DNA of 64,000 nucleotides, taken from positions 48,696,501 through 48,760,500 of the forward strand of contig NC_072896.1 in NCBI RefSeq assembly GCF_027943255.1. The letters run 5' to 3'. The notes beneath the pieces are model-generated. The model saw only the letters and a list, made by a program, of their open reading frames with translations, had not been told where the DNA came from and did no database searches. This DNA is from Anastrepha obliqua (Eukaryota; Arthropoda; Insecta; Diptera; Tephritidae). A program made the translations under genes and the position numbers. Positions 24,546 to 35,335 of the stretch are shown piece by piece (within the stretch, counting starts at the first letter, position 1; each line of letters starts with the position of its first letter).

Positions 24546-24750
24546 GTTTTTTCTAACAGTGGTCGCCCTTCGGTAGCCAATGACAAACCTTCGAGTGTAT
24601 TTCTGCCAAGAAAAAGCTCCTCATAAAAAATCATCTGCCGTTCGGAGGCGACACAATATTTTAAGTTCCTCCATTTCTGGAAAAACATCAAGACGCACAC
24701 TATAAATAGGAGGAAGAGCTGGGTCAAATATCCAAAAACAGGTGTAATGG
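24546..24750 (+). mobile_element. tRNA-derived SINE, 5'-truncated, copy 1
   Basis: Contains the body of the SINE seen complete at 40651 and 63215: ggtcgcccttcggtagcca, gtgtatttctgcca, aaaaagctcctcataaaa, catctgccgttcgga, acatcaagacgcacac and ataggaggaagagct. The tRNA-like head with box A/B is missing. The duplicate is at 26823-27027. Confidence 0.8.
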
Positions 24751-25139
24751 CTTGCTATATCTCTAGGTCGGCATTGAAAATGCCATATAATGGCAATTTT
24801 CAAAAAAGGAAAAATCTTGTATAAAGTAAAACTAAACATATTTGGTACAAATTATAAATCCAAAAAATAAATACAATGGAAGTCAATTTTGTTAAAAATG
24901 ATGAGCGGTGCCACGCCCACTTTCGCATAAATGCGTGTGTTCCGCAAACTTAACAAAAACATATTATAAGAAGGGCGTAATTTTGATGAAGATCCAGAAA
25001 ACATAATTAACATAATCAACACATCTATTGTTGTAGTATATGATTCTAAGGTCGACTACCATAGTTGCAACTATTAGACTCGGAAAAATTAAGGAAGCCT
25101 AAATACAAAGCGAATAAAGGATCACAATTCTCATCCGAG

Positions 25140-25671
25140 GCTTTCTTGTTGTTTTTATTGCGACAGGATTTTCACGTATCGGATCCCAAACCCAGCACAA
25201 AACCAGATATCTTGATATGCCACGCCTTCTCACACTAGCTCGCTCCCAAACGGGGTTTCGGAAGCTACCTAGTGCATACTTGGACGAAGCCCGGAAGTTG
25301 TGAGATGCTTGGAACATTTACAGAAGAATCATCCTGGGCACTCCCAAATGAATGGAAATCAAGGACTTTTCCCACTTGCGTGGACTTCTACACACGGAAC
25401 CATCCTCCAGGCTTGAAATCCAACATAGAATCTCTCTTGCCAACAAGTCCTACTTTGGGCTAAGTAGGCAATTGAGTAGGAAAGTCTTCTCTTGACGAAC
25501 AAAACTAAAACTTCCTTGGAGTGTTTGAGAGAAATATTCTGCAAAAGGTATTGGACATATGCACGTTAGCAAAGGAAAGTATCGCAGGTGATGGAACGAT
25601 GAGCTGTATGAGCTTTACGACGACATAGACATAGCGCAGCGAATAAAGATCCAGCGGCTACGTTGGCTGGG
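25140..25671 (+). mobile_element. LINE with internal deletion, truncated by tandem-duplication joint
   Basis: The first part (about 25140-25440) is a segment also found inverted at 31500-31790 (agaagaatc[a/g]tcctgg, cacttgcgtggacttctaca, accatcctcca) and may be the 5' region of the LINE. The second part (25450-25671) is post-RT sequence: ttctcttgacgaacaaaact, GVFERNILQK, then gatgagctgtatgagctt and gcagcgaataaagatccagc. EN and RT are lacking, so the copy has a large internal deletion. It stops at 25671 only because the tandem copy begins there. Confidence 0.7.
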
Positions 25672-26188
25672 TATAGTTCAAAATTTGTTATAGAAAACTT
25701 AATAATGTATTTTTTTTAAATTGTATAATTGCTTACATTCAAATACGAATAGCAAATAAAGTAGAAGAAGTCTAAACATGTGGTTTGAGTGCATCAACTG
25801 CTTCTTCCGCATATCGAAAAACGTTGACTTCATAATTTATTTTTGACTTGCGGGAATAAGAAAAACATGCCTCCATAATTTTGAAACTAGCCTAAGTCAT
25901 AACGAATGCTCTACATTTTTTAAGATGGGTGGAAACCTCAAACACAGTCGGTACAAAATGAAAACAAAATGGTAAAATCAACGCGGCCAAAATTCTATAG
26001 CCTAGTCTGCATATTGGAATTTTACTTACTAGGATGTGTGGAACTTTGATGAAAATTAGTTTAATTTTTTTGTTTTCAAATTTGCACAAAGTTTAAAACT
26101 TGGACTTATGTAGGTTTTTTTTAGTAGATTGAACTATGTATATTACCATAAATAAATTACTAAAATTAAGTAAGGCATAAATAAATTA

Positions 26189-26542
26189 TCACAACTTGGC
26201 GAAACGTTCCTGAGCTATGTTAGTGTAATTACTGTTTACCTCCTTTTGTCGAGCGATTTCAAATTGAGCAGCGCTAAAAGTGAACGATACGAAGGAATTG
26301 CGCGCGAGAAACCCAATGTGGAACTGGTGAACAAAAGAGATATAAAGCAGTTTTATGGTGTACGGATCGGAAAATGCAATGCTATTACACAGCACAAAAT
26401 CAAGCATAGCGTAGCCGACAAAATTAATATCACTGATGAATGAAAATTTAATATAAAGAATAACGCCGACATACTTAAATTCCTGAAGGGATTGCAAGTC
26501 ACCTTTAGAGAAGTTGTACTGGGTTTTTAATATAAGAAACAC
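26189..26542 (-). mobile_element. Jockey-like LINE RT fragment, copy 2
   Basis: Identical to the fragment at 23912-24265 through the tandem duplication; the open frame is the same length and sequence. Confidence 0.7.
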
Positions 26543-26597
26543 GGACCCAGTTTTGAATATTTAATGAAAAATGTGATCTCGAGTACCAAGAATTGCT

Positions 26598-26810
26598 TCA
26601 ATTCATCAATTCGATATTTTGAATGCATAAAAATTCTCTCCTCCGAGCAGATGTGTGAAAGCTTGCATTGTCGAGCTTAAGGACGATTTGTTTGCTGTGA
26701 GTGGTTTCCCTTATTTCTCTGATAAATATTACAATATAAGCCCCGAACGAGTAGGAGTGTCCTACAATTTGGATGTGCGTAGGTTGGAATCTCCGTGCAT
26801 TCAACTCCAA
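26598..26810 (-). mobile_element. mariner-like transposase fragment, copy 2
   Basis: Duplicate of 24321-24533 within the second tandem unit, with the same DNASFHTS block. Confidence 0.65.
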
Positions 26811-26822
26811 ATAATAGAAAAT

Positions 26823-27027
26823 GTTTTTTCTAACAGTGGTCGCCCTTCGGTAGCCAATGACAAACCTTCGAGTGTATTTCTGCCAAGAAAAAGCTCCTCA
26901 TAAAAAATCATCTGCCGTTCGGAGGCGACACAATATTTTAAGTTCCTCCATTTCTGGAAAAACATCAAGACGCACACTATAAATAGGAGGAAGAGCTGGG
27001 TCAAATATCCAAAAACAGGTGTAATGG
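26823..27027 (+). mobile_element. tRNA-derived SINE, 5'-truncated, copy 2
   Basis: Identical to the SINE body at 24546-24750, carried by the second unit of the tandem duplication. Confidence 0.8.
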
Positions 27028-27416
27028 CTTGCTATATCTCTAGGTCGGCATTGAAAATGCCATATAATGGCAATTTTCAAAAAAGGAAAAATCTTGTATA
27101 AAGTAAAACTAAACATATTTGGTACAAATTATAAATCCAAAAAATAAATACAATGGAAGTCAATTTTGTTAAAAATGATGAGCGGTGCCACGCCCACTTT
27201 CGCATAAATGCGTGTGTTCCGCAAACTTAACAAAAACATATTATAAGAAGGGCGTAATTTTGATGAAGATCCAGAAAACATAATTAACATAATCAACACA
27301 TCTATTGTTGTAGTATATGATTCTAAGGTCGACTACCATAGTTGCAACTATTAGACTCGGAAAAATTAAGGAAGCCTAAATACAAAGCGAATAAAGGATC
27401 ACAATTCTCATCCGAG

Positions 27417-28190
27417 GCTTTCTTGTTGTTTTTATTGCGACAGGATTTTCACGTATCGGATCCCAAACCCAGCACAAAACCAGATATCTTGATATGCCAC
27501 GCCTTCTCACACTAGCTCGCTCCCAAACGGGGTTTCGGAAGCTACCTAGTGCATACTTGGACGAAGCCCGGAAGTTGTGAGATGCTTGGAACATTTACAG
27601 AAGAATCGTCCTGGGCACTCCCAAATGAATGGAAATCAAGGACTTTTCCCACTTGCGTGGACTTCTACACACGGAACCATCCTCCAGGCTTGAAATCCAA
27701 CATAGAATCTCTCTTGCCAACAAGTCCTACTTTGGGCTAAGTAGGCAATTGAGTAGGAAAGTCTTCTCTTGACGAACAAAACTAAAACTTCCTTGGAGTG
27801 TTTGAGAGAAATATTCTGCAAAAGGTATTGGACATATGCACGTTAGCAAAGGAAAGTATCGCAGGTGATGGAACGATGAGCTGTATGAGCTTTACGACGA
27901 CATAGACATAGCGCAGCGAATAAAGATCCAGCGGCTACGTTGGCTGGGTCATGTCATCCGAATGGATACAAACGCTCCGGCTCTGAAAGCATTCGATGCG
28001 GTACCAGCTGGTGGTAGCAGAGGAAGAGGGCGGCCTCCACTGCGTTGGAAAGATCAGGTGGAGAAGGACTTGGCTTCACTTGGTGTGTCCAACTGGCGCC
28101 GGTTGACGCAAGAAAGAAACGACTGGCGCGCTTTGTTAAACTCGGCCAAAATCGCTTAAGCGGTTATCGCGCCAATCAATAAGAAGAAAA
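27417..28190 (+). mobile_element. LINE with internal deletion, intact 3' end
   Basis: Second copy of the LINE at 25140-25671, but continuing to the element's 3' end. 27962-28159 reads MDTNAPALKAFDAVPAGGSR, GRGRPPLRWKDQVEKDLASL, GVSNWRRLTQERNDWRALLN and SAKIA, the common C-terminus of this LINE family. The tail is ggttatcgcgccaat followed by aataagaagaaaag, an A/G-rich 3' end. Confidence 0.85.
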
Positions 28191-28194
28191 GGAT

Positions 28195-28838
28195 CACAGA
28201 GAAGATTTAATGCGGATGTCCTGAAACAAGTAATACCTGACGTGGATGGCGAAATGAGACAGCATTTAAAAACAAGCGTGGTGGAAAATAATAAGGAATA
28301 AAGTTCGTTATATCGAGAATTAATTATAATGAATAAAAAGTTTTAATTGTTAAGTTTTTTTATTTTAGTAATGAATTTAAGTTTTTTTCTTTTTTTATAA
28401 AATTTTATCTTCCACTAATTAGAACATAAATCCGCCTGGGAACTATTTATTCAGTTTAAGTGTTATGTCTTTTTGTTTTAAATAATTTGCAGAATAGTTG
28501 TTTTTTGTTGTTGTAATAATTTGAAATAGGAAATACTTGGTGAAAATCGCGAATGGCAATTTTTTTCGAGCTGTCTTTTTAAGCTGTAAGGTTTTCGCAC
28601 AAAGTTTATTGATGATTTTTATTAATTGGCACACCCTTTAATAAAAATAGAAAAAAAAAAATCGGATTTTTTAACAAAAAATTAAAAAAAGAAATGGATG
28701 TACATACAAAAAAGAAAATACTATAGTTTTTTACAAAATCTTTAAAATGATAAACCCCGAAAGAAGTTAAGTTAATCACAAAGTACTTAGATAATAACGT
28801 CCTAGAGTATCTATTGCGACTTTTCCGGTACAAGGTTT
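28195..28838. other. intron of the Ig gene, nothing recognised
   Basis: AT-rich with long T runs; the minus frames at 28443-28634 and 28606-28833 are low-complexity. Confidence 0.5.
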
Positions 28839-28840
28839 TA

Positions 28841-30120
28841 AGGACTATGAATAAGTTCGTGCGGTTTTTTTTCGAAATTTGAAACTTTATTGACGTAAAA
28901 TGGTTACAAATTTAATATTCAAAGTATTGTCCATCGCTTACTACTACTTTTTCCCATCTTTCTGGCAATTCACGGATTCCCTTTGTGAAAAATTCGGTCG
29001 GTTTTGCCGCAATCCACGAATCGATCCATTTCTTGATTTCATCGTAATTACGGAAGTGCTGGTCAGCCAGGCCATGTTGCATCGATCGGAAGAGATAGTA
29101 ATCGGATGGCGCAAGGTCTGGACTATACGGCGGGTGGGGTAGGACATCCCTTTGAGCGTTTCTAAGTATGTTTTGACCACTTGTGCAACATGTGGCCGAG
29201 CATTGTCATGTTGCAAAATAACTTTGTCGTGTCTATCGGCGTATTGCGGCCGTTTTTCTCGCAGTGCTCGGCTCAAACGCATCAATTGTCATCGGTAGAC
29301 ATCCCCCGTAATCGTTTCATTCGGTTTCAGTAGCTCATAATACACAACACCCAGCTGGTCCCACCAGATACACAGCATAACCTTCAGGCCATGAATATTC
29401 TGCGCCGACGTCGATGTTGAAGCATGGCCAGGGTATCCATACGTTGCCCGACGTTTTGGATTGTCGTAATGGACCCACTTTTCATCGCCAGTCACAATTC
29501 GATGCAAAAAACCCTTTCTTTTGTGCCGTTGAAGCAGTTGTTCGCATGCCATAAAACGGCGTTCAACGTCTCTTGGCTTCAATTCATACGGCACCCAATG
29601 GCCTACCTTTCGGATCATTCCCATGGCTTTTAAACGTTTGGAAATGGTTGATTGATCAACTCCCAAAGTTTTTGCAACCTCTTCTTGCGTTTGAGCCGGA
29701 TCTTGATCGAGCAATTCCTCCAATTCGGTATCCATGAACTTTGGCGGCGCACCCTCGCGTTCTTCGTCTTCCAAGCCAAAATCACCACTTTTAAAGCGTG
29801 CAAACCACTTCTGGCACGTTCGCTCAGCTAGAGCATGCTCACCATAAACTTCCACCAAGATACGATGACTTTCGGCTGCTTTTTTCTTCATATTAAAATA
29901 ATGAAGAAGAATTCCCCGCAAAAACACATTATTTGGCACGAAATTCGACATTTTCAAGTGTGGTAAAAATATTGTTGTTTACGCTTCAAATAAAAAACTT
30001 ATACTGACGTTTGCGCCTTACGACAGTAGCTCTCCAATGAATGTTTGGAAATGTGGATGGATGGAATAATAATCAAGTTACGCTATCTGTTGTAAAACCG
30101 CACGAACTTATTCATAGTCC
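28841..30120 (-). mobile_element. mariner of mauritiana (Mos1-like) type, almost intact
   Basis: Length is about 1280 bp. Terminal inverted repeats of about 25 bp (ggactatgaataagttcgtg then cggtttt) match almost perfectly. The transposase starts at ATG 29951 on the minus strand (MSNFVPNNVFLRGILL), with AAESHRILVEVYGEHAL, TCQKWFARFKSGDF, the WVPYEL linker and VTGDEKWVHYDNPKRR, which carries the first catalytic Asp. VMLCIWWDQLGVVYYELL comes next, then LQHDNARPHVAQ with the second Asp. Only two lesions were seen: an in-frame TGA at 29291-29289 and a 1-base deletion near 29145. The deletion shifts the frame before the third Asp region (YSPDLAPSDYYLF), which is still readable in the next frame. 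Confidence 0.95.
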
Positions 30121-30121
30121 T

Positions 30122-31224
30122 ATTAATAGTAACAACAAAAAAAAAATTGCCATGTGAAGACAGCACAGAAATTAAACAAATTATATCAGTTTGTGTTGCG
30201 ATAGGAAGTTTTAGTGTAAATTTCTCTAAAAACGTTTATGTAGTAAAGTTTTTTGTGTTTATTGCTCTTACTCGCAGTATTGCCTTTGTTTTGGTTTCTT
30301 TTTGCGAACTTAGTTAAAATCGCTGTTTTTCCGCATTGTACGCTTTTTATTTACTATTCGCAAAGCAGAATGTGCCGCCGTTGCAGCAGTCAATTCCGCG
30401 ACTATCTACTTATACTTCCGCATATATAAATATATAAGTGTACATATGTACGACTGGCAGTACAAGTCCGGCTTGTTCGTTGAATGCATTTTTTGTTTTA
30501 CAACTGCAGCTGTATGGACAATGTTGCAATTTTTATTGTGCACTCGGAGAAGCAGCTGGACACATTTTGGTTTTTTTGTTGTTTGCAACTTTTTCGATTT
30601 GATTTCGCGATAGAAAAACTGAAATTTCTTTCAGTAAAATTTTGCCTTGTGTTTGCTATTTTATTTTCATTTTATATTCTTTTGACAAATTCGCATTACC
30701 AATATGGGGATTACAATGTAATTAATTAAAGCGATGAGCTACACTAAATCTCTCAGAGTCTGGTTATTTCGCTTGAACAGCAGCCAAGTACACAAGTCGA
30801 GGAAGTTATAATTAAGTGATACATTCTAAGGGGAAATGTAACTAAACCTATGCACTTACAAATTGTATCGTTTTTTATGCGTTTTCGTTAATTACTTTTA
30901 CGCACAGTGACTTTAAGTAATCAATTTTAACGGAACGCATCCAGCACCTATCTTCTTTTAATTTACACCGAGAACAATTTTCGTTTTATTGCAGTTTTTA
31001 GCACCTAAAATGTTTGCGTTCTAATTAAAATTTTCTCAAAAGCCGATAAGTTGAAATAATTTTAAGCGAAGCAAATAACCAATAAATAAAACAAAATAGC
31101 AGGGGAAAGCGCCATTGTGTGTTTAAGCGAGTTGTGCTAAATTTCCTATTTGTTTGAGTCCTTTTACACACTTTGTGCCTTGTCGGTGAAAACTAAAATA
31201 TAAAATAAATAATTGGTGCTTTCA
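30122..31224. other. intron of the Ig gene, nothing recognised
   Basis: No gene or element identified; the plus frame 30484-30729 is AT-rich and featureless. Confidence 0.5.
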
Positions 31225-31452
31225 TGCGTTGTTCGGCCGAACTCCTCATCCTATTTGCGGAGTTCCTCTTGATGTTTTCACAAACGGCAGATATTTTTTA
31301 TAAGGATATTTTTCATGGCAGAAATTAACTTGCAGGGGGGACCGTTATTAGAAAGAACTTTTTCTTTCATTTTGAAGTTTTCTTGCACGGAGATACGAAC
31401 TTAGCACTTCCGAATGGTAGTCTCGCACCAACGCACTCGGTTACGGAGACCG
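31225..31452 (-). mobile_element. tRNA-derived SINE
   Basis: Minus-strand copy. Read in that sense it starts with ggtctccgtaaccgagtgcg and ttggtgcgagactaccattc, a tRNA-like head with box A. The body follows (gaaaaatatccttataaaaa, atctgccgtttgtg, acatcaagaggaactccgca) to tcggccgaacaacg at the 3' end. Divergent from the other copies. Confidence 0.75.
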
Positions 31453-31499
31453 CTTTTGAGCTTTTTGACTTACATCTCCAATTATTCTTACCTGGCATT

Positions 31500-31790
31500 T
31501 AAGTTTCTTGATTTTCAGATTTTACTTGCGATAACTTTTTTGGAGGATGGTTCCATGTGTAGAAGTCCACGCAAGTGGGGAAAGTTACTGCTCGCCATTC
31601 ACTTGGGAGTGGCCAGGACGATTCTTCTACATATGGTTCAAGCAGCTCACAACGTCCGGGATTAGCCCACGTATCCTCTAGGTAGCTTCCGAACACCCGT
31701 TCGGGAGTGAGCTGATGTGAGAAGGCGAAGCATTCCAGGATAGCTGGTTGTGCGCTGGGTTTGGGACCCGCCACTTAAAACCCCCACGCC
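31500..31790 (-). mobile_element. LINE 5'-region fragment, inverted
   Basis: Homologous to 25140-25440 and 27417-27717 but on the opposite strand. The minus frame reads GPKPSAQPAILECFAFSHQL, TPERVFGSYLEDTWANPGRC, ELLEPYVEESSWPLPSEWR and FPTCVDFYTWNHPP. A short piece of the same unit recurs at 54107-54175. The frame is open for 91 residues but the family role is not certain. Confidence 0.6.
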
Positions 31791-32105
31791 CCGACGGAAG
31801 AGAAGGACGATGCGACCAAAGATTCCTTCTATGAGCGCTTGGAACGTTCCCATGAGCGTTGCCCCCGCCACGACATAAAACTCGTGCTTGGCGACTTCAA
31901 CGCCAGGATGGGCAAGGAGGGAATTTTTGGCCCCACAGTCGGAAAATTCAGCCTGCACAACGAAACATCCGGTAACGGACAGAGGCTGATCTACTTCGCC
32001 CGAAACATGGTAGTCTGCAGCACCAGACTTGATGTGTCCAATTGGCGCTTTGTTAAGCTCGGCCAAAATCGCGTAAGCGGTTATCGCGCCAATTAAGAAG
32101 AAGAG
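31790..32105 (+). mobile_element. LINE remnant: endonuclease core joined to 3' end
   Basis: DDATKDSFYERLERSHERCP then RHDIKLVLGDFNARMGKEG, then NETSGNGQRLIYFARN is the apurinic-type endonuclease; the catalytic GDFNA box is intact. At about 32030 it jumps directly to SNWR, FVKLGQNRVSGYRAN and aagaagaagag, the LINE's extreme 3' end. The whole RT is deleted. Lies head to head with the 5'-region fragment at 31500-31790. Confidence 0.8.
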
Positions 32106-32510
32106 AATTTTTTTGGAGTTTCATTCAAGAAAAATTATCTGAAGAAAAGGTTTAAAAACTTTACCATTGCAAGGAGAAAAGCTGCACGCTTCTAAACAGC
32201 TTTGTAGGAGAGAAAGAAACTGGAAGGAGATTTGTACCATGGGGAAAATATTTTTAAGTGATATAAGAAAAAACCAATATAGTCTACGCTCATGTTTGTG
32301 GATTGAACGAGTGTGGGAAAATGTGTGAAATGAGTGAGAAGAATTTTGCTGACAAGTACCAGGTGGCATGGCAGCAGAAGGTACGCGCAGAATTTTGTTT
32401 TCTACCATAGCTGATGGCTAAACCTGATAAGCTATATAATTAGTCTGAGCGTACGTGCCTTTCTTTGCGCTATACCAAACGAATATGTTTACTCCTCTTT
32501 CACATTTGTG
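32106..32510. other. intron of the Ig gene, nothing recognised
   Basis: No motif seen. Confidence 0.5.
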
Positions 32511-33195
32511 ATGACCAAAAAGTTCCCGGAATATATTCAGAAATTTCCCTTTTATTTATTCATTAAAAGTGAAAGTACTCCCCGTCAACTGCAACGCACT
32601 TCTGCTAGCATTTGATCCAGCTCGCGAAATATTTCTAGAACTCTATGTTCGGCATGTGCATCAGAGCCGTCCCAAATTTTTTCATTACTTCCATTCGGCT
32701 GTTTAAATGCTGCAGTAGTTTTTTGATTCGATCAAAAAGAAAAAAAAAATCGCAGGAAGCCATATCAAGTGAATTCGTTGGCTGTTCGATGGTATTTGTT
32801 GCGTTTTTGGTCAACAATTTCCGGATAATGATTGCACTCTGCGACGTTGCGTTATCATGGTGCAAAATCCACGAGTTGTTTTCTCCCAAACACTTTCTTC
32901 AATTCCAGGTGAACTGCTTCACAAAAACATCCCATAACGCCGAACTGTTTGACCTTCTGGCAAATATTTGCGGTGTAATCTGTAAAATCGTGAGCAACAC
33001 TTTATTTTCTTGGCTTATGCGAAGCACTGCACTCACTCGCGTAATGTCTGGATTGCGTGCCGTACTCAAAAACCAACGTCTCTTTTTTAGTAATGATGCG
33101 TTTGGTGAATGTTGGGTCGGACTCAGCCTTGGAAATCCTGCCCTTTTTTATATGCGTTCAGGTCCTTTGTGCCAGTTTTGCAGGAACACAGCGAA
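32511..33195 (-). mobile_element. mariner fragment, N-terminal part missing
   Basis: The terminus at 32511 (gatgaccaaaaagttcccgg) resembles that of the mariner at 39284 (ctgtcaaaaaagtaccggga). Minus-strand pieces from 33130 downward: AESDPTFTKRIITKKETLVF, EYGTQSRHYASE, LPEGQTV, NNSWILHHDNATSQSA, IIIRKLLTKN and SLDMASCDFFFLFDRIKK. The GDE box is changed to KKE, so a catalytic Asp is lost. The plus-strand frame 32645-33202, the longest in the area, is antisense to this. Confidence 0.8.
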
Positions 33196-33384
33196 AACCT
33201 AATCATCAACTACACTGTTATGAAGGGACTCATTAGCAACCTCACGTTTAACCTCATGGTTAATTTGCAGTTATTGATTAACTTTTCTTTCACTTTATTT
33301 ATATTTTCATCAGTTTTCGATGTCGATGGCCTGCTAATAGGTTCATCATCCGTGTTCTTAGCTTAATTGGCATGTCCCGATGTG

Positions 33385-35335
33385 TAAATAAAGTTTACTA
33401 AGCTGCATCAAGGCCGTTCTATGAATTTCCGTTCTACTATTTTCTCATAGTCCCATTGGTAGTTTAGCCATACTCCTAGATATTCGACGTTCTCGTTCTA
33501 TTGTTTTATTTCCAATGCTTAGCCTCGCATTTGAGTAGTCTACGCCGCTTTTACTTACAATAATAAATTTCGCTTTATCGATACTAATATTTAGCCTTTG
33601 CGGTGATTTCCATTTTGTTAATAATTTTTAGGAGATCGTGCAAATTATTTGCCATTATTGTTGTTGGTCTGAGGGCGAAATATTTGAAGGCTAAATATAA
33701 CTTCTATTGTTCATAGAGATTTTTTAAAACCAAATTGTGTTGTTCCACCTGCGGTCTCACATTCTTTAAATATTGTATTATAAATAATTTTCATGTAAAT
33801 TTTTAGTGTCTGGCTTTTAAGATTTATACCCAATAGTGTCAACATTGTTTTGCAGCGGTCTATTTTGTTTGTTTCCTCTTCTTCTCTCTGCTTAATTGGC
33901 GCGATAACCGCTTTCGCGATTTTGGCCGAGTTTAACAAAGCACGCCAGTCGTTTCTTTCTCGTGCTAACCGGCGCCAATTGTACACACCAAATGCACAAG
34001 CCAAGTCCTTCTCCACCTGATCTTTCTAACGCAGAGGAGGCCTTCCTCTTCCTCGACTACCACCAGCTCGTACCGCATCGAATACTTTCAGAGCCGGAGC
34101 GTTTGTATCCATTCGAACGACGTGACCCAGCCAACGTAGCCGCTGGATCTTTATTCGCTGCGCTATGTCTATGTCGTCGTAAAGCTCATACAGCTCATCG
34201 TTCCATCGTCTGCAATATTCGCCGTTGCCAACGTGCAAAGGTGCAAAACTCTTGCGTAGAATCTTTCTCTCAAACACTCCAAGCGTCGTTTCATCGGATG
34301 TTGTCATCGTCCACGCTTCTGCGCCATACGTTAGGACGGGCATGATGAGAGTCTTGTAGAGTGTTAGTTTTGTTCGTCGAGAGAGGATTTTACTACTCAA
34401 TTGTTTGTATCCTCACTCACTGGTAAATTGTGGGTGTAGAGCAAGTATAGGATTAGACCTATTATATTGCCCAGACGTACACCAGCTAAACTTTCACAGA
34501 GCTCAGAGTGTTTTTCGTTTTTCTTAACAAAGAAATGTCGGTCTTTGGAGTAGGAGTAAAAGTGTAACAATTTATGGGTAGATCGTCTTTGATTTTGCAT
34601 AGCAAAACGTTATGCCAAACGCGGTCAAAGGCTTGGGATATATCAAGAAAAGCGGCCGTGCAATACTTCTTCTGCTCAAAAGCTTTGTAAATTCTAACTA
34701 TTTACGAGTCTGCGTGCCTGTTCGATGGTACCGTGTGTTTTTCTGAAGCCGAATTGGTGATTTGGTATTAGTTTTCGGATTTGAATTATGCACATCATTT
34801 TTTTGAGAAAAAGGGATTCCATAAAATTAGAGGCAGTAGGCAATAAGCTGATGGCGCGAAAAGATTCCACTTTCTCGGGAATTTTTCCGGGTTTTGGGAT
34901 AATTTTTATTTGTGCGACTTTCCATTGGGGGAGAACAAAGCCAGTTTATATGAAACCATTGTTTATATATGTGAGAAAAGAGATTCCTTCATCTGGTAGT
35001 TGTTTAAGTACTTCCCCTGTGATGGGATAATATCCGGGAGCTTTCCTTGCTTTAAGATTTTTTTTGCCGCTTTTACTGCTTTCTACGAAAATATATTTTT
35101 ATGGGCGTGTCTATTTGGTGAATGAGTTGCAGGGCGTCTTTGACTTTCTGAGCGGAGCTTCTTCATGGGGTGTAAAAACTCCGGATAAGTGGCGAGCAAA
35201 TGTGTGAGCTTTTTCATGATCTGAGGTAGTTCTGAAGTTATGTGTTCTGTTCTTTTTTGAGAATACCTTTGAGCTCTTGGGTAAGCAAGTTTAATGTTCT
35301 TTTGTCTTCAGGATGTCTACTTCCTTGCCACGTTT
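33385..35335 (-). mobile_element. Jockey-clade LINE, RT region, interrupted by another LINE
   Basis: Minus strand from 35250 downward: EKAHTFARHLSGVFTPHEEA, linker ARKAPGYYPITGEVLKQLP, LTYINNGFI, TGFVLPQWKVAQIKIIPKPG, SFRAISLLPTASNFMESLF, NHQFGFRKTHGTIEQARRL, AAFLDISQAFDRVWH (RT palm Asp) and IIGLILYLLYTHNLP. It resumes after the insertion with AKFIIVSKSGVDYSNARLSI, GNKTIEREN and YLGVWLNYQWDYEKIVE. No YADD-type box was found where expected. The gap coincides with the LINE inserted at 33890-34405. Multiple stops. Confidence 0.8.
33890..34405 (-). mobile_element. LINE 3' fragment nested in Jockey relic
   Basis: Minus strand from 34400: SRRTKLTLYKTLIMPVLTYG, AEAWTMTTSDETTLGVFERK, ILRKSFAPLHVGNGEYCRRW, DELYELYDDIDIAQRIKIQR, LRWLGHVVRMDTNAPALKVF and GGSRGRGRPPLR. 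A frameshift follows, then NWRRLARERNDWRALLNSAK. It ends with ggcgcgataaccgc read in reverse and an A/G-rich tail near 33890. This is the same family as at 27962 and 51147 and little decayed. Confidence 0.9.

Larger units (their letters stand above)
23395..25671. repeat. tandem duplication, copy 1 (2277 bp)
   Basis: The sequence from tatagttcaaaatttg here to cgttggctggg at 25671 repeats directly at 25672-27948 with a constant offset of 2277. All open frames recur unchanged at +2277. The one difference I saw is A at 25331 against G at 27608. Confidence 0.95.
25672..27948. repeat. tandem duplication, copy 2 (2277 bp)
   Basis: Direct repeat of 23395-25671, head to tail with no spacer. The right edge passes without a break into LINE sequence (gtcatgtcatccg), so copy 2 carries the original right flank and copy 1 the original left flank. 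The junction at 25671/25672 is the new joint. Confidence 0.95.

Noticed and set aside
23912..27821. Set of duplicated small ORFs that might look like a gene cluster
   Set aside because: They are pairs created by the 2277-bp tandem duplication; the contents are LINE, mariner and SINE relics.
29424..29633. Plus-strand ORF of 69 residues
   Set aside because: Antisense shadow of the mariner transposase at 28841-30120.
32645..33202. 185-residue plus-strand frame, one of the longest in the window
   Set aside because: It is antisense to a mariner fragment whose minus-strand blocks (HHDNA, SCDFF) are recognisable; no domain in the plus reading.
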